The notes under the pieces: generated by a model | The model's input: the letters and a program-made list of their open reading frames with translations, nothing else | The model's database searches: none | What the model was told of the DNA's origin: nothing | Shown here: one piece after another, positions 6,385-7,371 of the stretch | Layout of the letters: every line of letters starts with the position of its first letter | Numbering within the stretch: position 1 is the first letter of the stretch | Position numbers and translations under genes: made by a program | Assembly: GCA_018903015.1 (NCBI GenBank) | Contig: JAHIPR010000176.1 | Location: 1 to 7,371 of the forward strand | Length of the DNA: 7,371 nt | Source of the DNA: a bacterium | Lineage (GTDB): Bacteria > Atribacterota > JS1 > SB-45 > 34-128 | Direction of reading: 5' to 3'

Positions 6385-6999
6385 ATGTATAAACAAATCC
6401 TTAAAGAATTAAAAGAACATATGCCTTTTACTGCTTTCGGAGCTGCTACCGGAATAATTATGATAATATTCTTGCAAAAATTACCAACCAAATTATCCTA
6501 TAATATTTTTTATACCTTTCACCCTCTTCATGTTTTTTTAAGTGCACTGGTTACTGCCTCTATGTATAATTTTTATAAATGTGCGGCGGGTAAGAAAAAA
6601 TGTAACTGGGTAACTTTAATCCTCATCGGTTATGTGGGTTCTGTCGGGATAGCTACATTAAGTGATTCGGTAATCCCCTATCTGGGTGAAATTTTGCTCA
6701 ATCTGCCCCATCGAGAAATTCATTTAGGTTTTATTGAAGAATGGTGGCTGGTTAATCCCTTAGCTTTATTTGGTATTGGAATAGCTTATCTAAAGCCCTC
6801 TACAAAGTTCCCTCATTTTGGTCATGTTCTCTTCAGCACCTGGGCTTCACTCTTCCATATTATTATGGCTTTAGGACACACTTTGAATTGGTTTACCTAC
6901 ATTGGTATTTTTATTTTTTTATTTCTCTCTGTTTGGATACCTTGCTGTGTAAGTGATATCGTATTTCCTCTTTTATTTGTAAAAACACCAAAAAATTAA
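6385..6999 (+). CDS. Six-helix membrane protein of unrecognised family with a two-fold motif repeat
   Basis: The product is about 204 residues (208 from the ATG at 6373). I do not recognise the family. Hydrophobic segments lie at about 15-33, 44-64, 76-96, 121-138, 144-166 and 171-199. Lysine-rich stretches at the N-terminus, at 65-72 (KCAAGKKK), near 137-141 and at the C-terminus suggest both ends are cytoplasmic. The first half has H46-x2-H49-V-x2-S53 and S93-D94-x-V-x-P98-x-L. The second half has H144-x2-H147-V-x2-S151 and S190-D191-x-V-x-P195-x-L. The His-to-Asp spacing is 48 in one half and 47 in the other. This implies an internal duplication. Polar His, Asp and Cys residues within helices (also C187-C188, H113, E118-E119, H158) suggest a metal or proton site, as in a transporter, but no function is shown. 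It has its own promoter and terminator and is divergent from nfo. Confidence 0.85.
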   Translation: MYKQILKELKEHMPFTAFGAATGIIMIIFLQKLPTKLSYNIFYTFHPLHVFLSALVTASMYNFYKCAAGKKKCNWVTLILIGYVGSVGIATLSDSVIPYLGEILLNLPHREIHLGFIEEWWLVNPLALFGIGIAYLKPSTKFPHFGHVLFSTWASLFHIIMALGHTLNWFTYIGIFIFLFLSVWIPCCVSDIVFPLLFVKTPKN

Positions 7000-7013
7000 A
7001 TATATCTTCTCCC

Positions 7014-7045
7014 TGGCTTTCACTTGTGACAAGCCATAATTTTTT
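7014..7045 (+). terminator. Rho-independent terminator after the membrane protein gene
   Basis: A 6-bp stem TGGCTT (7014-7019)/AAGCCA (7031-7036) encloses a loop that can extend through TCAC/GTGA. After taa, a run of six Ts (7040-7045) follows, with further T-rich sequence to 7055. It lies 15 bases after the stop codon. On the other strand no T-run follows the stem, so it serves the rightward gene only. Confidence 0.75.
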
Positions 7046-7101
7046 CTCTTTTTTTCTTCCCTGAAAAAGTCAACCCATTAGCATTTTTAATTAGAAACAA
7101 A

Positions 7102-7371
7102 TTATTTTTTATCCAGTAAATATACTTTATAATGCCCTGCTAACTGTAACATCAACCAGATTTCGCTAAAAATATTGTTAGTAAATTTTTTACCCTGATT
7201 AATATAATACTCCACTGCTTCCTTTTCGGTTAACCCTATTCCCTCTTCTATAATTAAAAATAATTTACCAGTATGATTATATTTTTTTTCATTTTTATTA
7301 TTTATCCGTTCATTTAAAGAATCACAAAACATCTGGTTCGCATCGGTTAAATAATCTTTTTTGTCTTTATG
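7102..7371 (-). CDS. Hypothetical protein, C-terminal fragment (cut by right edge)
   Basis: The frame is open from a TAA stop at 7104-7102 through the window end, at least 89 codons. An internal ATG at 7332 could give a 76-residue product. However, there is no good Shine-Dalgarno before it and 13 further codons upstream are open (starting HKDKKDYL), so the gene probably begins outside the window. The visible part is Lys- and Asn-rich and soluble. It has a hydrophobic strand KLFLIIEEG, a helix-like EKEAVEYYINQG and a terminal FSEIWLMLQLAGHYKVYLLD segment. I recognise no domain or motif. It converges on the membrane protein gene across a 102-base AT-rich gap that holds that gene's terminator. 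No terminator of its own is evident. Confidence 0.55.
   Translation of the reverse strand, partial: HKDKKDYLTDANQMFCDSLNERINNKNEKKYNHTGKLFLIIEEGIGLTEKEAVEYYINQGKKFTNNIFSEIWLMLQLAGHYKVYLLDKK

Overview
This is an AT-rich (about two-thirds A+T by eye) bacterial window with strong AAGGAG-type ribosome binding sites and ATG, GTG and TTG starts. It looks like ordinary chromosome. The mrfA-mrfB gene pair and the general style point to a low-GC Bacillota-like lineage or an AT-rich candidate phylum such as Atribacterota. No rRNA or other marker gene is present, so this placement is inference.

Most of the window is one leftward (minus-strand) gene cluster. In transcription order it runs: nfo (endonuclease IV, AP-site repair), mrfA (DEAD/DEAH-type helicase with a four-Cys cluster), mrfB (DEDD-type exonuclease with TPR-like C-terminus), a RadC-family JAB-domain protein, a zinc-ribbon Nudix hydrolase, a small cupin, and the first 12 codons of a HAD-like hydrolase that runs off the left edge. 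MrfA and MrfB are the known Bacillus subtilis pair for mitomycin C lesion repair. With nfo directly upstream, the first half of the cluster reads as a DNA-repair operon.

Three of the junctions in this cluster carry different palindromic elements: nfo|mrfA, mrfB|radC and radC|nudix. One supplies the last residues of RadC, one encompasses the mrfB stop codon, and one creates a misleading upstream GTG start for mrfA.

To the right of nfo, a 174-186 bp divergent intergenic region holds a good sigma-A-type promoter reading rightward into a six-helix membrane protein of unrecognised family. That protein has a two-fold internal repeat: HxxHVxxS and SDxVxPxL occur once in each half, at the same spacing. 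Its gene ends at a rho-independent terminator. The window closes with the C-terminal part of an unrecognised minus-strand gene that is open through the right edge. No gene-free stretch exceeds 300 bases, and I see no tRNA, rRNA, CRISPR array or insertion sequence.
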